Shown here: positions 22,650 through 34,272 of the stretch, in pieces | How positions within the stretch are numbered: the stretch's first letter is position 1 | Layout of the letters: each line of letters starts with the position of its first letter | NCBI RefSeq assembly: GCF_007655135.1 | Contig: NC_045134.1 | Location: 2,252,982 to 2,316,981, forward strand | Direction of reading: 5' to 3' | From: Punica granatum | Taxonomy: Eukaryota > Streptophyta > Magnoliopsida > Myrtales > Lythraceae | Length of the DNA stretch: 64,000 nucleotides | Program-made: the position numbers and the translations under genes | The notes under the pieces: model-generated | Databases searched by the model: none | Seen by the model: the letters and a program-made list of their open reading frames with translations, nothing else | Told to the model about the DNA's origin: nothing

Positions 22650-23700
22650 TTGCTTGGACTTAATTTTAAGTGTTGATAATCGAGTATTGAAATTTTAAGC
22701 ATTTGATCAAATAAGTGCTTACTTGATTAAATAAAATTATTTGATACAGTTAAGTGTTGAATGTCTAGAGTTTTTGGTGCAGTACTCACATGCTAGCCCA
22801 CTATTTTCTTTCTTTTCACTTTTGACCCTTATCTTTACTATTATTTTATTTTTATCATATCTCAAAATAATAAAATAAGAATTATTTAGAAAAAGTGGAG
22901 AGAGTAGATTGGTATCTGGGGAAGGGGGCAGTGGTAGCCATCAATTCCGATTACCGCAGTCCAAGGGGAGGTCACTAGTGACATAAGGGCTCGTCAAGGA
23001 CCTCACCTAGGAGATAGTGGCCGGGATCGAGGCCACCACCACCCACATCAAAGAGCAAGAGGGCGGCAAAATCGGAGCGGTGAGGGCTCCATCGTCAGCC
23101 CCCACCACAACAAAAGAGGTCGCCCACCCTTACAGCAATAGAGGATGTCGCCGACAACTGTAGACGTCGCTGGCAACATTCTTTGTTGCGATGGGGGCCG
23201 AAGGTGGAGCCCCCACCGCTCCGATTTCACCCCTCTCTTTTTTATTTTCAAAGAGAGAGATGGGTAATTGTGGGCAGTGTTGGCCCAAATTTGGCCCACC
23301 ACCGCCCAGTTGAGGTCGTCAATGATACACAGCGTCATCGGCAACCTCGGGCCACCACCGCCCTCTTCATCGGTTCCCCCCCCCCCCGAACATTCTGATC
23401 GAAAGTTGGGGAATGGATCCAACTGTAAAATAAAAAAAGTTGAGAAGTACCGCTGCAAATAAGGCAAAAGTCTCCCCAGCTAAGCGGTAAGCAAAAGTAA
23501 AGTTGAATGATTAAGTAGGTTTTGAATTACTTAAATGATTCAACACTTTTTTAATTGGATTATTAAGTTAAGTCAATTTTCATTTTGTATTATCAAACAA
23601 AATTAATTTTATTAAGTGCTGAAAAATTAATTTTCAGCACTTAATTGGAATTTTCAAGTACAAGTTAAGTTAGATCGTATTCCAATCTTGAGCTTTGTCA
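22650..23700. mobile_element. Possible non-autonomous DNA element with GC-rich core
   Basis: A GC-rich core (about 22920-23400, with many GGTGG, CCACC and GTCGCC motifs) is flanked by AT-rich arms that share inverted phrases such as AATAAAATTA, TTGATA and AAGTGTTGAATG. A perfect 15-bp hairpin (ATTAAGTGCTGAAAA and complement) lies at 23611-23645. Open frames in the core look like byproducts of GC content, not genes. Element ends are not defined. Confidence 0.35.
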
Positions 23701-23761
23701 TAGAAACTTTAGTGTTTTACAGTAAGCAAACAATACGAAATGAGTTATGTGCTTAACACTT

Positions 23762-24077
23762 AGCATGTGTTTGATAAATGCTTAACCAAATAACTGGTTA
23801 AAAGTTAGATACAAATTAGTTATAATGGAAAATAAATAGGAAAAAGAAAAAAAACATAAATGACGGGGTCCAATCTACTTAATCCTTGAGTCAAAGTATA
23901 CTTAATGAGTAAGTAATAAAAATTGCTTTAATCATTAAGTGACTTTTGACTTAATGATTAAATAGATTGGATCATCACCTTTCCTCCTTTTCTTTTCCTT
24001 CAATTTATTTTTTATTGTAATTAATTTGTAATTAATTTCTAAGTACTTATTAATTAAGTAGTTATCAAACACATGCT
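23762..24077. mobile_element. 316-bp MITE with perfect 16-bp TIRs
   Basis: AGCATGTGTTTGATAA at 23762-23777 is exactly complementary to TTATCAAACACATGCT at 24062-24077. The interior is also palindrome-like, with AATCTACTTAATC on the left answered by TTAATGATTAAATAGATT on the right, so it could fold into a hairpin. No unambiguous target-site duplication. Confidence 0.72.
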
Positions 24078-24832
24078 TTATTATTAGTACATGATAAATT
24101 AAGAGACTGGATTTGAGGTGGCGTAAATTGCATTTATGTTTAATTGTCATCATTTTTGTTATATTTTCCCAAAATATAATCCTAAATAGCCCACAATTGT
24201 AATTTCAAAGATATAGTACATAGTATATATGTGAATACGTTCCTCATGATAGGAAGGTGCTTGAATGCAATATATATAAATATATATATATATATGTATA
24301 TATATTTGACTGTAGATGTACGTGTTGATGCAGTGAAATTCGTCTTGGGGGAAAAATAGACCATTTAGCAGTTATTTGTCTGATATGCATCGCCCACTCC
24401 GATTAGAAGGGCAATTGTACATGAGAAGTTGCGTGCATTCTTTTGAATCAATTTTGACGTGTCCAAGATATAACAACCAATTTAAATTACATACTAATTA
24501 TTAAAGGACGACACATTCGATTGATACCGTATATGAAAATTCGTCTGTACAGTCTCCGACTCGACTGGTTAAAAAGTAAATGATTAGAATCTTGACCGAC
24601 GAGAACCGTTAGTAGCTAGGCGAGACCCTCTCCAAAATGTCAGAGGAAAAGAAAAATTTTTGCCTGCTTCATAACAATATATATGACTTATCAAAAAGGG
24701 TGTAAATACAGTCACTTATTCTATCCTTTGATAATCAAAAGATTCTATGTATTTATTATGAAACTGTCAATATCCATTTATTAATTATTTAAAATTTCTA
24801 TTTCATTGTAATAAACTTATCAAATTTATTCA

Positions 24833-24872
<40 letters not shown>

Positions 24873-27400
24873 ACTTTGTCTAAACATGACTATATGTTTT
24901 CCAAAAAAATGAAAATGGATGTATGTTCATGACACTCGTCCTCTATATAATTGTCAACATTTAGCTACCAACCAAGGAAGAATTGAGCATTATCCATAGA
25001 AAGGAAAAGGAAAGAAAATCCAACTCTTGCGGCCATTAACTCCTTTGACGACCAAATGAGTAGGTAGAAGTAGAACAATGGCGAAGAAAAACTGCCACTT
25101 CCCCTATCATTGTTCTCAACAATCAGAGGGCAACTGCTCTTTACCTAAATTAGACCTGCTGTCTCTTTGAGTAATTATATCTTTCGTTTTATTAGATTAT
25201 AGATTAGTCCAATTTCTTATCAAAGAGGGTGTAACACAGTAACGCATAGTAATTAAGAGATTCCGAATTCGATCATAAAAAGGCTACTCGTGCCCATTTA
25301 TTAGTTAGCCATTAGAATTTTCATTTAATTGTATTTGGACCTATGAGCCTTTCTTATAAATTTTTTTTAAGAGTCCGATTCTTTCTTGTCTTAATCATTT
25401 ATGCATTTCCTGTGAAGTCCATTGTAAGTCTCTGTACTAAAGCAAAGATGCTACAATATATCTTAAATAATCATCTAAGGTCTTTCTAATAGATATGAAT
25501 ACGATATGATATGATTGATGATTCAAACCCCTTCCTACATGTGTATATATATGTATGATGTATCTGAATTAGTCGCGAGCAGAAAAGCAAGCTATAAGGC
25601 CACAATGGAAAGGAAGGGACCAAAGGCCCATAGGAGCTTAAATATAAGATCAAGCATACTGCAGCTATATACCCTCGATAAGGAATGCCGAGAATCAAAT
25701 ATTTTTTGTTGTCGCAACATATATATCATACGATACATCATATAGTCACTTGCTGAAACAGAAATAGAAGAAAAGTTATTATCAATTTAGCAAAAGCTTT
25801 CTTTCCCCTTCATCGTAGTTGAAATGAGGCAGAAAGTGAAATTGTTTCGTCAAGGAATACAAATTTTGAAAACTAATTTATTCCGGATGATCACATGTAC
25901 TATAAGTTGGAAGGAGCTTATAAGGCCCGCGCATTGCCGCCGGTCAAGATATCAGTTAATAATAAATATATAACTACGCATGTCCATTAATTTGTATCTA
26001 ATTTATGTATAAATATAAGAAACACAATAGATTTAGTTATCATTCTAATATAACAAATTAAGTTCAAATAAATATCTTTTGAAACTATTAAAAATTTAAT
26101 TAAAATAATTTAATATTTTTCATATTTTACAGAAATTAACATATCATTTTTTTTCCTTATTTTAGTTTTTAGGAGGACTCGCTTGTCCATACTATATATC
26201 ATCATTTAAATATTCGACTACTTTGTCGTTTATGTATATGAATATCAAGTTATAATCGATTATTTTCAAAATAAAAATAAGCTATCAAATTCAAAATAGT
26301 CATATATACATAAATAAAGATGTATATTACATCTCCATTCAATAAGAATGCGCTAACTAATATTAATTTTTATTTTGTTTATAAAGATAATAAAAACGCG
26401 TGTTTAAGTTTGAAAGAGAGGCGTAATCGCCCCGGTCTAAATAGGGATATGTTTTAATTATTTTAAGAAAATTTTTGGTTTTAGGATTCTTAAGATTTAT
26501 ATGTTTTATTAATTAATATATTTACAAAAAGAAGACAATCAATAGATAGATGGTTAAAAAATATTGAAAAACCCAAAATAAAGATTAAAAAATGAGGGAT
26601 CTACACGTGGCTTTGTGTTGGATGAGAATTTTTATAAAAAAAAATTTTGGTAATAGGGTTGGATAAGAATGGAATAATCAAAGGTGGAACCATTGTTTAA
26701 AAAAACTGGAAAGGAAGCAAAAAAAAAAGGCCACTTACACGTGGTTTAATGAGGGATGAGAACTGGACCTGTTTTCATTTCTTTAGATTTTCGATAAGAT
26801 ATAAAGCTTGAACATAAATATCATTAAAGACACCACATAAAAGTACTTATATTCCCGCCATATATCAAACGGAAACATAAGCAAAATACATGTGGAAGGA
26901 CATGTGACAATATTAATAACAAAATAAACTTGATACATACCTATTCTGCAAAATTGGCAAAGACATATTAGGAATAAAAATTAAAAAAGTAATTTCAAGA
27001 AGAAGAACAAATGTATGATAGGAAAATAGTATGCATCCTTTAAGATAAATGCAATTACTCAGAAACCGCGAATTGCCCTTTCCAAAAATTTATCGACATT
27101 TGTATAAGACATATAAGACAGAGTTATTATTAATGATCTATATCTATATCTATATCTATATATAAATCTATATATGTATAATTATAAAGTTTTTCAAGAA
27201 CAAGTTTCGATGGGGGGTTGTGTCTCTCTACAGGTTACTTCTTATAACAAACAGGCATACGATGACACTTGCTAGCTACAACCCCCTGCAACGTGTAAAC
27301 CATGCAAAGTGCCATATACCTTCCAACTTACACCATAAGAGTTGAGCAAAAACCCAACTTGCAAGCCAAACAAATTTAACCAATTTGATCCCCTCCATGA
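24078..27400. other. AT-rich intergenic region with a dispersed repeat pair
   Basis: No gene recognised. About 24688-24830 and 25216-25352 share a diverged block (TTATCAAA-AGGGTGTAA, then CCATTTATTA and TTTCATTGTA-like phrases), possibly old SINE copies; the second has ATTCCGAATTCGATC resembling a B box. TA-rich simple repeats occur near 24286-24306 and 24840-24868. Confidence 0.35.
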
Positions 27401-28282
27401 GCTAAAAAGAAAAGAAAGCTAGCAACTTACGAAAATCACTTGATATTGGAACTATACATGACTTAAAGTACCTTAGCCAATCACATACATGAACCAAAAA
27501 ACCAAGCAAACCAAATTTTCTAGTGACTCCCTTATAATTCAATAGTCTCCGGCGTGAGTCATGCATAACAGTCAGAATGTGATCGACTCTGATCATACAT
27601 ACCATCAGGGATATTGACACAATCCATGTGAGACGCTAGATCCGCATAAAATACTTCGATGTTATATTAAGTAACAAAAGAGTCAAATCACTTGTTAAAC
27701 CTAAATAAGAAAGAAATTTTCATGACATATGTTATTGTTCTCTAATTTTCAAGGGCTACCAAAAGAACAAACTCGAGAACAAATATTGCATCTGGAAAAC
27801 AAACCAAAAGACACAAGAGCCCAAGTCTTAACAGCTACCATCTTATTGTTACAAGAATGGTCAAGATCAGTTCTTCCTTCCCATATCTAACATGATGTCA
27901 GAGAAGATCTCCTAAAGCTAATATAATTCCGATCGGAAATCTATGAACTATCTCTAAATAAAGCACAATTTAAAACCATTTCTTACACCATTAATAAACA
28001 GGTCACGAACAATTCCTGGAAGAGTGTCACGGAGAACTCCCATGTTGTGGTGAATGGGAAGTACACGGAACTCGTGGCATGAATTTGATTCCAAACTGCA
28101 AATGAACTTCATTAGGCCGGTGAATGTCTTGGTACCATGGAAACGAATGAAATGACCTTGCGATGAATCTTGGACAAAAAACAAGGTGCAGCTGCATCCG
28201 ATTCTCAAGCAGCAAGATACAATCACTTGCCTCAAAACCATATTCCAGGACTTGAGTCCATGTAAAGGAAACATTTTCATTG
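27401..28282. other. 3' flank of AHL gene
   Basis: Likely 3' UTR and downstream sequence of the minus-strand AHL gene; no independent coding signal. Confidence 0.4.
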
Positions 28283-29200
28283 TCAAAACGATGGAGGAGG
28301 TGGCCGAGGAGGAGTTGGAGAACCCCAGAACACCTCATGAGGAATTTGCCCATTAGGAACCAAATTGGGATGCAAATTGTAGATAGGCATGGACCCATGC
28401 TCGCCCCCTCCTCCTCTTCCTAAACCTTGATGGTGTGACCCGGAAGTCCCATTATTACCGGAATTCGGTTCCAAGCGCATTCCTTCCCCAGCCTCGGCTT
28501 CCTCATCCTCAAGGGGAAGCCTCTCATACGTTGCATTCCCAAATGTGGCTGCCACCACCATGACAGGCCCCGATGCTGCAAGCGGTCCCACTGCTGTGCC
28601 ACCAACGACTTGCCCCTGCCCGCCTGCCAAGTAGACGGTCAGCCCAGTCGCCCCGGGCGGGGAAGGGGCTGGTAAGAACGCCCCAGTGAGGGACAGAATC
28701 TCAAACCTCCCTTGGAGGGTCACCACCCCGCCAGGGGCAGCAGGTTGCCGGAGGGTCACGTCAGCCACTACACCACTACCACTTAGGACGGAAACCCCAC
28801 AGTGACGCCGCCTAGCAAAGGTGGATATGCTCTCAACAATATCAGTCCCGCTGCTGATCTCCAGTATATGGCTCCTCAATGAGTTGGGGCTCTCCTTGGT
28901 GACCACGATCGGGGGCTTCGGCTTGTTCTTTGACCCCGGGGGGCGGCCCCGAGGCCGGCGACCACTGCTCCCACCACCTCCACTGCCGCCACATCCCCCA
29001 CTCCCAGGAGTCTCCTCAAGGTTGTCCCGATCAGCGCTATCACGTGGCTCCTGATCAAGCCGGTCCTCCTCATGGTTCCGAAAGCTCCCACTGCTATTGG
29101 AGTTAGGGTTATTGCTATTATTGCTAGGGCTGCTGGGGTTGTTCGCGAACTCTGGCTCCTTCAAGTGGAAAGTATTCCCCGCCCACCATCGATTCGCCAT
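28283..29200 (-). CDS. AT-hook motif nuclear localized protein (AHL, clade A, AHL15-like)
   Basis: An intronless 305-residue frame. It starts MANRWWAGN, close to the MANPWW start of the AHL15/19/20 group, followed by an Asn/Ser-rich, acidic region and a Gly-rich linker. One type-I AT hook lies at 81-97 ([17 protein letters not shown]). The PPC/DUF296 domain spans about 105-228, with GRFEIL at 164-169 and GGQGQVVGG at 193-201. The tail has an acidic patch and ends in a Pro-rich PPRPPPPSF. Family knowledge: AHL proteins bind AT-rich minor grooves, form trimers through the PPC domain and act in chromatin control of growth, flowering and senescence in the nucleus. Absence of introns fits clade A. 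Which AHL paralogue it is cannot be settled by eye. Confidence 0.95.
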   Translation of the reverse strand: MANRWWAGNTFHLKEPEFANNPSSPSNNSNNPNSNSSGSFRNHEEDRLDQEPRDSADRDNLEETPGSGGCGGSGGGGSSGRRPRGRPPGSKNKPKPPIVVTKESPNSLRSHILEISSGTDIVESISTFARRRHCGVSVLSGSGVVADVTLRQPAAPGGVVTLQGRFEILSLTGAFLPAPSPPGATGLTVYLAGGQGQVVGGTAVGPLAASGPVMVVAATFGNATYERLPLEDEEAEAGEGMRLEPNSGNNGTSGSHHQGLGRGGGGEHGSMPIYNLHPNLVPNGQIPHEVFWGSPTPPRPPPPSF

Positions 29201-30060
29201 ATCAATCTCAATACAATTAAAACTAATAATTTCTTAGCTCCTGTTTTAGCTCGATATAGACCAAACAAGTCCCTTCCCTTCTACTTAGTTCCTTCCGACC
29301 TCGCCGTGCTTATCGGTTATCGCCGATGAAGATGGAATCCAAGACCTTATCTCCTCAAAACATGAAACATAGTGAGACTGAGACATACGGCAGCTTCTTG
29401 GATCTTTGTCAAATGTAGAAAAGCCCTAAAATGTTATCCGCCACAGAGACAGGGTTAGATGATGAAAGGGAGAGGGAAATCATGGTCGGATCAGATCTGA
29501 CACAGGGAAGGCATAATTGTTCTTCACAGAGAGAGAACAACAACACAAAAATCCAAATGAGTGCATGACGAATGATGAAATGGGTTTCCTTATACTACTC
29601 CTTCCTTCCCCTTATGGTTCTGAGACTGACAATAAGGCAAAGCACTGGGAAGCCCTTCAAGGATGGGTTAATTGGATGAAGTACGGCTAGCTTAGTACTT
29701 ACTTGCTGACCTAACAAGAAAGGAACGCAGACTGAAAAACAAGAAAAGATCAGAGAGAGACCCAGAGAGAAAGAGAGAGGAAGAAACCTTTGAATCAGTG
29801 CTGATGGCCTGAAAGCTGAATGAGTAGTAGTAGTTAAGTAGTATACTGATTAAAGGGAAGGAGGGAAGAAGGAGAAACAGAAGAAGAAGAAGAAGAAGAA
29901 GAAGAAGGAAATGAAGAGAGGCTTGGTCAGAAGAGACTGAAGGGAAGGGGGGGCGCTAAGCTAAGCAAGTACAAAGAGAAGACAGAGCCTGGAGCTGGGG
30001 GCGGGGAGAAGGGGGACAGTGGGTTCGTACGCCAAATAAAGGTGGACCAGACCCTAGCAG
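29201..30060 (-). promoter_or_regulatory. AHL upstream region with GA-rich leader
   Basis: Purine-rich on the plus strand, so the sense strand is CT-rich. It includes a (GAA)n run at about 29880-29907 and AGAGAGAAAGAGAGAGG at about 29764-29780, typical of pyrimidine-rich plant leaders and core promoters. No convincing TATA box was fixed. Confidence 0.4.
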
Positions 30061-30609
30061 CTCTCTCCTCATTTCAAGATAAAGATTCTTTTTATTTTAT
30101 TTTATTGCTTTTATTAATTTTTTTCCTAATTTCCTCGAGTACCATTTTTATTTATTTTTTGTTTGTTTATATTAATATGTATTGATGATTGATGATTTCT
30201 AAATTAATAATTGTTTAATAGTATATTGTATGTGTGTGTGTGTGATGTTTGAATTTGTTGCAGAGGTGGCAGGTTTTGTTTTGTCCCTCGGGGTGGGTGT
30301 GATTTAGTGCTGTACAAGTTTCAAACTCTCGGTCCCCTCAGAAAGTGGACGCCCCCGTGAGCTCCTCTAAATAATAATAATAATCAATTCATTTCATTGT
30401 TTTGATTGCCCTATTCAACAACGGACGCAGGATTTGATTTTAGGCCCTAGTGAAAGCGAGGTCAAGTTAGACGGATGAATATAAGCTTGCATTTAGTTTT
30501 TGACTTGAATAATGAATTTATAATGACCAAATTCAGTTTGATTTTGTACAATAATTATGGAAGTTCGTAAGACTAATACAATAAAATAGAAATCATAACA
30601 GTTAATAAA
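30061..30609. other. Intergenic, no gene recognised
   Basis: AT-rich with a short (TG)n at about 30232-30244. Nothing else recognised. Confidence 0.3.
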
Positions 30610-30691
30610 ATGGTGCGACTAGTACCACTAGATATCGAACATGAAACCTCTTGATTAACATGCAAGAATTGCTTCACCGCGCTACACCATC
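30610..30691 (-). mobile_element. tRNA-like SINE head
   Basis: Read on the minus strand it begins GATGGTGTAGCGCGGTGAAG, an A-box-like start, and has GGTTTCATGTTCGATATC as B box (30631-30648). Spacing resembles a tRNA, but it does not look like a functional tRNA gene. The tail and target-site duplication were not identified. Confidence 0.45.
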
Positions 30692-31175
30692 TTTTTAAAT
30701 CACAATTTGAACCATTCTTCCCTTTTAATCTCTTCTCTTCCATTAATCATAGAATGCAAAAGATTGCTAACATTTATGTCTAATAATAATGTGTCAACCG
30801 GCTAGAATGAACATATCCACACATGCATGGCCATCCCAAGAACAAACTAGCACATTCTAGCCAAAAAAGAAAAAAAGAACAAACTACCATTTTTTTTCCT
30901 AGAACAAACTTTCGGTAGGAAAGAGTTTCCTCTCTTCTACATTTCCTACCTTCTATAATTTCTTGAGTTCGGTCCCCGGTTTGCAGCCTCCTAGCTTGTT
31001 CGTGTTCGCTTCTTCTTTTCTCCTATATAATCATTCCAGTGTTTGTGAGTGCCTTCATTGATATAACTTTTCTTAACAGTTTTAACCAATTTCGCAAATG
31101 AGGCATCACGATTTTAGTTGCCAATTGACTCATGATTTTAGTTGCCAATTGACTTGGTACTTCACTTTTATCTTC

Positions 31176-31206
<31 letters not shown>

Positions 31207-33133
31207 TCCATTGCATTTTGGGAAATTCTAGAATGATATATATATATCTTATGGTTTTTTTTTCCCTTCACTTTGCAGTACCTGGGAAGTGTAAACGGCC
31301 TAGATTCAAACTGAATCGATTCATTAAAATATAACACTCTCCGAATCATAAATTTTCTTTATTTACAAGGATCAAGATCGAAAATTTATTTACGAGAAGC
31401 ATGTCTCGCACCACTTGGACTAGCCCTAGTTGGTATAATATATCTTATCGTTGCAGCAAAAGTCAAATTAACAAACGAGACATGACTAATTTACCTTCAT
31501 TAATGGTATAAACATTACATTCTTAGTGTGCGTCTCTCGTCAACTCTACATACATGGGAACTATTTGGTGAGAAAGTCGCGTCGTGTTAAACACGCTTAC
31601 TTTTGGTCAAAACGCAGCTTCTTATCCTACGATTCTATCCAGCCGGCCCTAGGCTCATGACTTTATCAATAAGAGATCAAAGCAGGTTATACTATTGACA
31701 CGATAATTACGACTAAATCATAATCTTTCGGATAATACTGTCGAAATGAATCAAGAATGGCTGCTAAGTAGCTCTTGGACCTTCGAAAGAGTTACATTTA
31801 TGTGCGCTCTCTTTCTCTGTGTAGTAGTAGTAATTCAGAAGAACCAATTAGAAGTTGAATAGGGAGGAAGCGTGGGGTGGAGGTGTGGTTGGGCAACGGG
31901 GATAAATCATATACGTCACTGTCTGCAAGTCTCGACAATATAAATGGACCCCCCCCCCCCCCCCCCCCCCATATCCCCATCCCCATACTTCATTTAATTT
32001 TATCACGTTATCTATCTATCTATCCATCCATCTATTCAATATTTGACTAAATGATATTGCACCCGGCCTAGCTATTCAAGCTCAAGCTCAACTTATCTGG
32101 GTAAATGGTGTAATTAATTAAGTTGTCGTATGTGTTCCTCAAATGCATGCGTGTGAGACTGATTATCGACTTAGAGACCGACACGATTTAGATTTTACGG
32201 ATATCCCATACGTCATCCTAATGATTGATAATGTTTAAATATTAACTGATCAATCGATTAATTAATGGTGAAATCATAAATACACATCGATTGGCGGCCT
32301 TTGATCGGGGAGATGCGTAATTTTACATATGTGGTTTGAGAGTTTCTAGCATGATACGGAATCATGATAACCACCATATAAGAGCCGTGTGATGTGCGTG
32401 ATTCTTGCATACAGCACCACATGTAACGACTCCTATGAATGCGTTAGCATGACATGATTTCATGCTAGGAATTGCCGTTAGGTTTTTATCTATGGAGATG
32501 TAATGTGTTAAAGAGGGAACGTTTCTCGAGGACTTGGCTTGGGTTAGGGTGTGACCAAAGCCTCAGCTTCTTCTGCCGAAATAAAAGTTTTGCAGACACA
32601 CTCGTGGATGGGATGAGAGTTTCTGCTCTGCTCCACCGATAGGCCACTACTATTGATTGCAATGCTTTCCTTGGTCCTACCCTCAGAAATTATTTCATAC
32701 ACTCCTTCCAATTAGAGGCAATTCATCAATTCAGTTCATCTCTGTCCTCCTTTAATTTCCATCGGGCCTTCAAATCAGTCGTTTTGGTCTTCTCGCGATC
32801 ACTTCAAATCGTACCGTCATCATCGTCATCGTCATCATCCATCGACTACATTAAATTTTCCGTTTGACAAAAGTTTATTTCTTCCATATGTACGGTTAAT
32901 GAGGGTCAGGTCCATCTAATGTCATTTATTGAACAACCCCCATCCAAGGCCCCCACAAATATATATGCATGTCAAAGAATCTTTCTTTTCTTGCTCTCTT
33001 ATTTAATTTATCCCCACTTTCAATAAACTTAATTAAATTCTTATTTGGAAAGAAGTTTGATTCATCAGTACCTGCCTTCGATATCTAGAACTAAAAGGTT
33101 CCATATCCAATTTCTTAGCATGAGACTACTTCA
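30692..33133. other. Intergenic with simple repeats
   Basis: No gene recognised. Holds a 25-bp direct repeat (CATGATTTTAGTTGCCAATT type, twice, about 31104-31153), (AT)n at about 31180-31206, a 22-base C homopolymer at 31949-31970 and TCATCG repeats near 32817-32840. Confidence 0.4.
31949..31970. repeat. Homopolymer of 22 C
   Basis: Uninterrupted run of C on the plus strand. Length may be uncertain because homopolymers are prone to sequencing error. Confidence 0.85.
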
Positions 33134-33309
33134 TTTGGTTTCGCAGTTAAAATCACAAAAATTTTAACTTTAACTTTAACTCAACACACTATATAATAAA
33201 AATATATATTTATCACGTCAAAAATTTTAACTTTAACTCAACACATTACACAATCATTTGTCCTTTTCTATAATCAAAATTAAAATTACTTTAACTCTGA
33301 AACCAAACC
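33134..33309. mobile_element. Short MITE related to the 4.4-kb-position TIR element
   Basis: TTTGGTTTCGCAGTTAAAAT on the left is answered by TTTAACTCTGAAACCAAACC on the right (inverted). The interior repeats TTTTAACTTTAACTCAACAC twice. It looks like an internally deleted relative of the element at 4398-5330. Confidence 0.55.
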
Positions 33310-34272
33310 CACCATTCATGTCCATAATTGTACATATCACACACCAAAATGTGTGTGTATGTGTGTGTGTATATATATATATATATATTTATATGAATTT
33401 TCTTTGCAAAAGCTCTGGTTAGCAAAAGCTGAGATATGTCCGGAAATTGGCTTATTACTTGAGAAGATGATTAAGCGCAAATTAGTGAGTACACTAAAAA
33501 TCATGGACTCATTATTTATCCAAGTATAATTTGGGTATCCATTTGGGCTGAAAAAGTAAATTCGTGAGGCCCATGGGTTACTTTCTTGCTTGGAAGCATC
33601 CGAAGACCCATTTGAGCCCAATGGACCTTATCACAGGCCCACTTGCATTGATTAGCAAGTTCGGCGATGACATTGCCTGGTAGAGTTGCTCTGTTCAACT
33701 TAACTAGAGAAGATACCCCGATATCACCAAGGATTTAATTGTCACTAGCCCAAATGAAATAGAGATATCCTTGAACTAAAAAGCCTTGTATATTTCCGAT
33801 CTAATCACTTGTTTCTAAATTTTTTTTTTCGATTACAAGAGAGGCCTATTGACTTGCTAGTACAACTCTTTCTCCATGTTTTTACTTCAATGATTATATA
33901 CATTTATATTGACTAATTATTGAATCTTGGACATAAATTTTTTTTACCCATGTCATTTATCTTTTCTCTATGAACTAAAGAAGCTATCCAAGTGTCTTTC
34001 GGGTCAGCTCATGTGGTACTTGTATATATAAAATATCCTTGAACAAAAACTATGTTTTTCCTTCATGAGTAGCGCTTATAATGCACACATTAGATCACAT
34101 GTTGTAGAATCGATTTCTGATATATTCTAATCGCGGCTCAGTGAAGGAAAGAAAACTTATTCATGCCGCCTCTTATTACTCATCTGTTTATCTTATTTAC
34201 TTGACTTAAGAGATTATATACAAAGGGAGAAGCTGATCTTAGGGAAAAATCAATCAGTAAAATAATTTTACT
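33310..34272. other. Intergenic and 3' flank of glycosyltransferase gene
   Basis: A (TG)n/(TA)n repeat lies at about 33350-33388. No gene recognised. Confidence 0.35.

Noticed and set aside
23048..23467. 139-codon minus-strand frame with overlapping plus-strand frames
   Set aside because: Sits in the GC-rich core of a repeat-like element, low-complexity Pro/Gly/Ser-rich, no family resemblance, several frames open at once.
30610..30691. Functional tRNA gene
   Set aside because: A- and B-box-like sequences are present, but no convincing cloverleaf stem pairing or terminator was seen; better read as a SINE head.
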